Below are positions 5,609-6,265 of a DNA stretch of 6,265 bases, piece after piece. Positions within the stretch are counted from its first letter, which is position 1, and the number at the start of each line of letters is the position of its first letter. A program made the position numbers and the translations under genes. The notes under the pieces were generated by a model. That model had not been told where the DNA came from. It worked only from the letters and a program-made list of their open reading frames with translations, and searched no databases. This stretch comes from an uncultured Armatimonadota bacterium (GTDB lineage: Bacteria; Armatimonadota; Armatimonadia; Armatimonadales; Armatimonadaceae), in contig CAIRTT010000456.1 of NCBI GenBank assembly GCA_903881535.1, positions 1 to 6,265 of the forward strand, given 5' to 3'.

Positions 5609-6265
5609 ATGGCACGTGAAAATAGCACAAGTGGAGCTGTCAGAGCAGAGGACCAACGCCTCCGAGGGATTTCCCGATCTCTGTTAATCGCCGTTGGTGG
5701 AACCGGGCATCGGGTGTTGCTGGATATCCGGCAACGAATGATCCAAAAGTACGGATCGACAGACCATGTACCGATTGTTTCCTATCTTCTCCTCGATACG
5801 GATGAAGCAATCTTTACATCCAATCCAAACTTCTCGGAAGCCGCAAACCTTCCAAGTGCCGACAAGATTCACACATCGGTGCACGGGGTTGATCAGCTTC
5901 GACAGAACCTGCATCAGTATCCGCATCTACGCGATTGGCTTGATCCACGGACGCTTAGCGGAGACATCGCTCAGGGAGCAGGAGCCGTTCGTGCACGTGG
6001 AAGGCTTGCGTACTTCTGGAATTACGAAAAGATTTCTCGCCGTATAGAAGAAAAGTACACAGAAATCACCAAGGATGCGAGCAAGGCTGCAGCGATGCGC
6101 CGCGGCTTGCAGGTCTCCGAGGGAGTCACGGTTTATATTGTAGGAAGCCTCCTCGGTGGCACGGGCTCCGGGATGTTCCTTGACCTCGCAGACACAGTCC
6201 GTCAGCTGCTCAAAAGCCAGCCGATGCTGCAGGTTGTTGGCATTTTTACAGTGCCTCCGCACACA
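5609..6265 (+). CDS. Bacterial tubulin-like GTPase (Tubulin_2 / FtsZ-like family), N-terminal part
   Basis: The first 219 residues of a gene that runs off the right edge. After a polar leader (1-23), SLLIAVGGTGHRVLLDIR (24-41) is a Rossmann-type strand-loop-helix with GGTG, equivalent to the first nucleotide loop of tubulin/FtsZ. SYLLLDTDEA (58-67) matches the following strand with acidic residues. GAGAVRARGRLAYF (123-136) is typical of the bacterial tubulin-like family. VYIVGSLLGGTGSGMFLDLA (175-194) holds the tubulin signature loop GGTGSG, with Leu at 182 where tubulin has the first Gly of GGGTGSG. The family is expected to bind GTP and polymerise; the catalytic T7 loop would be beyond the window. 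It is not the division FtsZ, which lacks this long insertion before the signature loop. An in-frame TAG at 5597 makes ATG 5609 the first start. It shares a 37-bp control region with a membrane protein operon, hinting at a membrane-linked role. Confidence is high for family, low for role. Confidence 0.9.
   Translation, partial: MARENSTSGAVRAEDQRLRGISRSLLIAVGGTGHRVLLDIRQRMIQKYGSTDHVPIVSYLLLDTDEAIFTSNPNFSEAANLPSADKIHTSVHGVDQLRQNLHQYPHLRDWLDPRTLSGDIAQGAGAVRARGRLAYFWNYEKISRRIEEKYTEITKDASKAAAMRRGLQVSEGVTVYIVGSLLGGTGSGMFLDLADTVRQLLKSQPMLQVVGIFTVPPHT

Noticed and set aside
5927..6262. 111-residue open frame on the minus strand opposite the tubulin-like gene
   Set aside because: It lies wholly inside the strongly supported tubulin-like coding frame, and its translation shows no domain or hydrophobic pattern.
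5609..6265. Calling the tubulin-like gene ftsZ
   Set aside because: The spacing between nucleotide loops, the GAGAVRARGR insert and the lack of FtsZ N-terminal motifs place it in the separate bacterial tubulin-like family.

Overview
The window is a compact, fully coding stretch of about 6.3 kb with seven protein genes and no RNA genes, mobile elements or CRISPR. A protein resembling LptD, the outer-membrane lipopolysaccharide assembly protein, points to a double-membraned (diderm) bacterium. Base composition looks moderate. Several first genes lack a Shine-Dalgarno sequence and have a TAnnnT box 6-12 nt before the start codon, suggesting leaderless or near-leaderless transcripts. A diderm lineage outside the Proteobacteria, for example Armatimonadota or a relative, would fit, but no gene here proves the phylum.

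Layout: (1) 1-296, plus strand, the C-terminal end of a phosphohexomutase. (2) 297-1959, minus strand, a two-gene operon: a SpoU/TrmH-family RNA 2'-O-methyltransferase, then an NAD-dependent epimerase/dehydratase-like short-chain dehydrogenase that overlaps it by 11 bp. (3) 1960-2044, a divergent control region. (4) 2045-4525, plus strand, a large LptD/OstA-like protein with a single cysteine and a Gly/Met-rich tail. (5) 4526-5571, minus strand, a two-gene operon: a 139-residue single-pass membrane protein with a proline-rich tail, followed with a 4-bp overlap by a 209-residue protein I do not recognise. (6) 5572-5608, a 37-bp divergent control region. (7) 5609-6265, plus strand and running off the edge, the N-terminal 219 residues of a bacterial tubulin-like protein (Tubulin_2 / FtsZ-like family) with a GGTGSG nucleotide-binding loop.

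Transcription units alternate strictly in direction. At both convergent junctions (296/297 and 4525/4526) the two stop codons abut with no base between them.

The most interesting part is the right end. A divergent tubulin-like GTPase shares a very short control region with a small membrane protein and an orphan soluble protein. I infer a candidate membrane-linked cytoskeletal or membrane-remodelling module: tubulin-like polymer, single-pass anchor or adaptor, and accessory protein. The left part is housekeeping: sugar-phosphate metabolism, RNA modification and envelope biogenesis.
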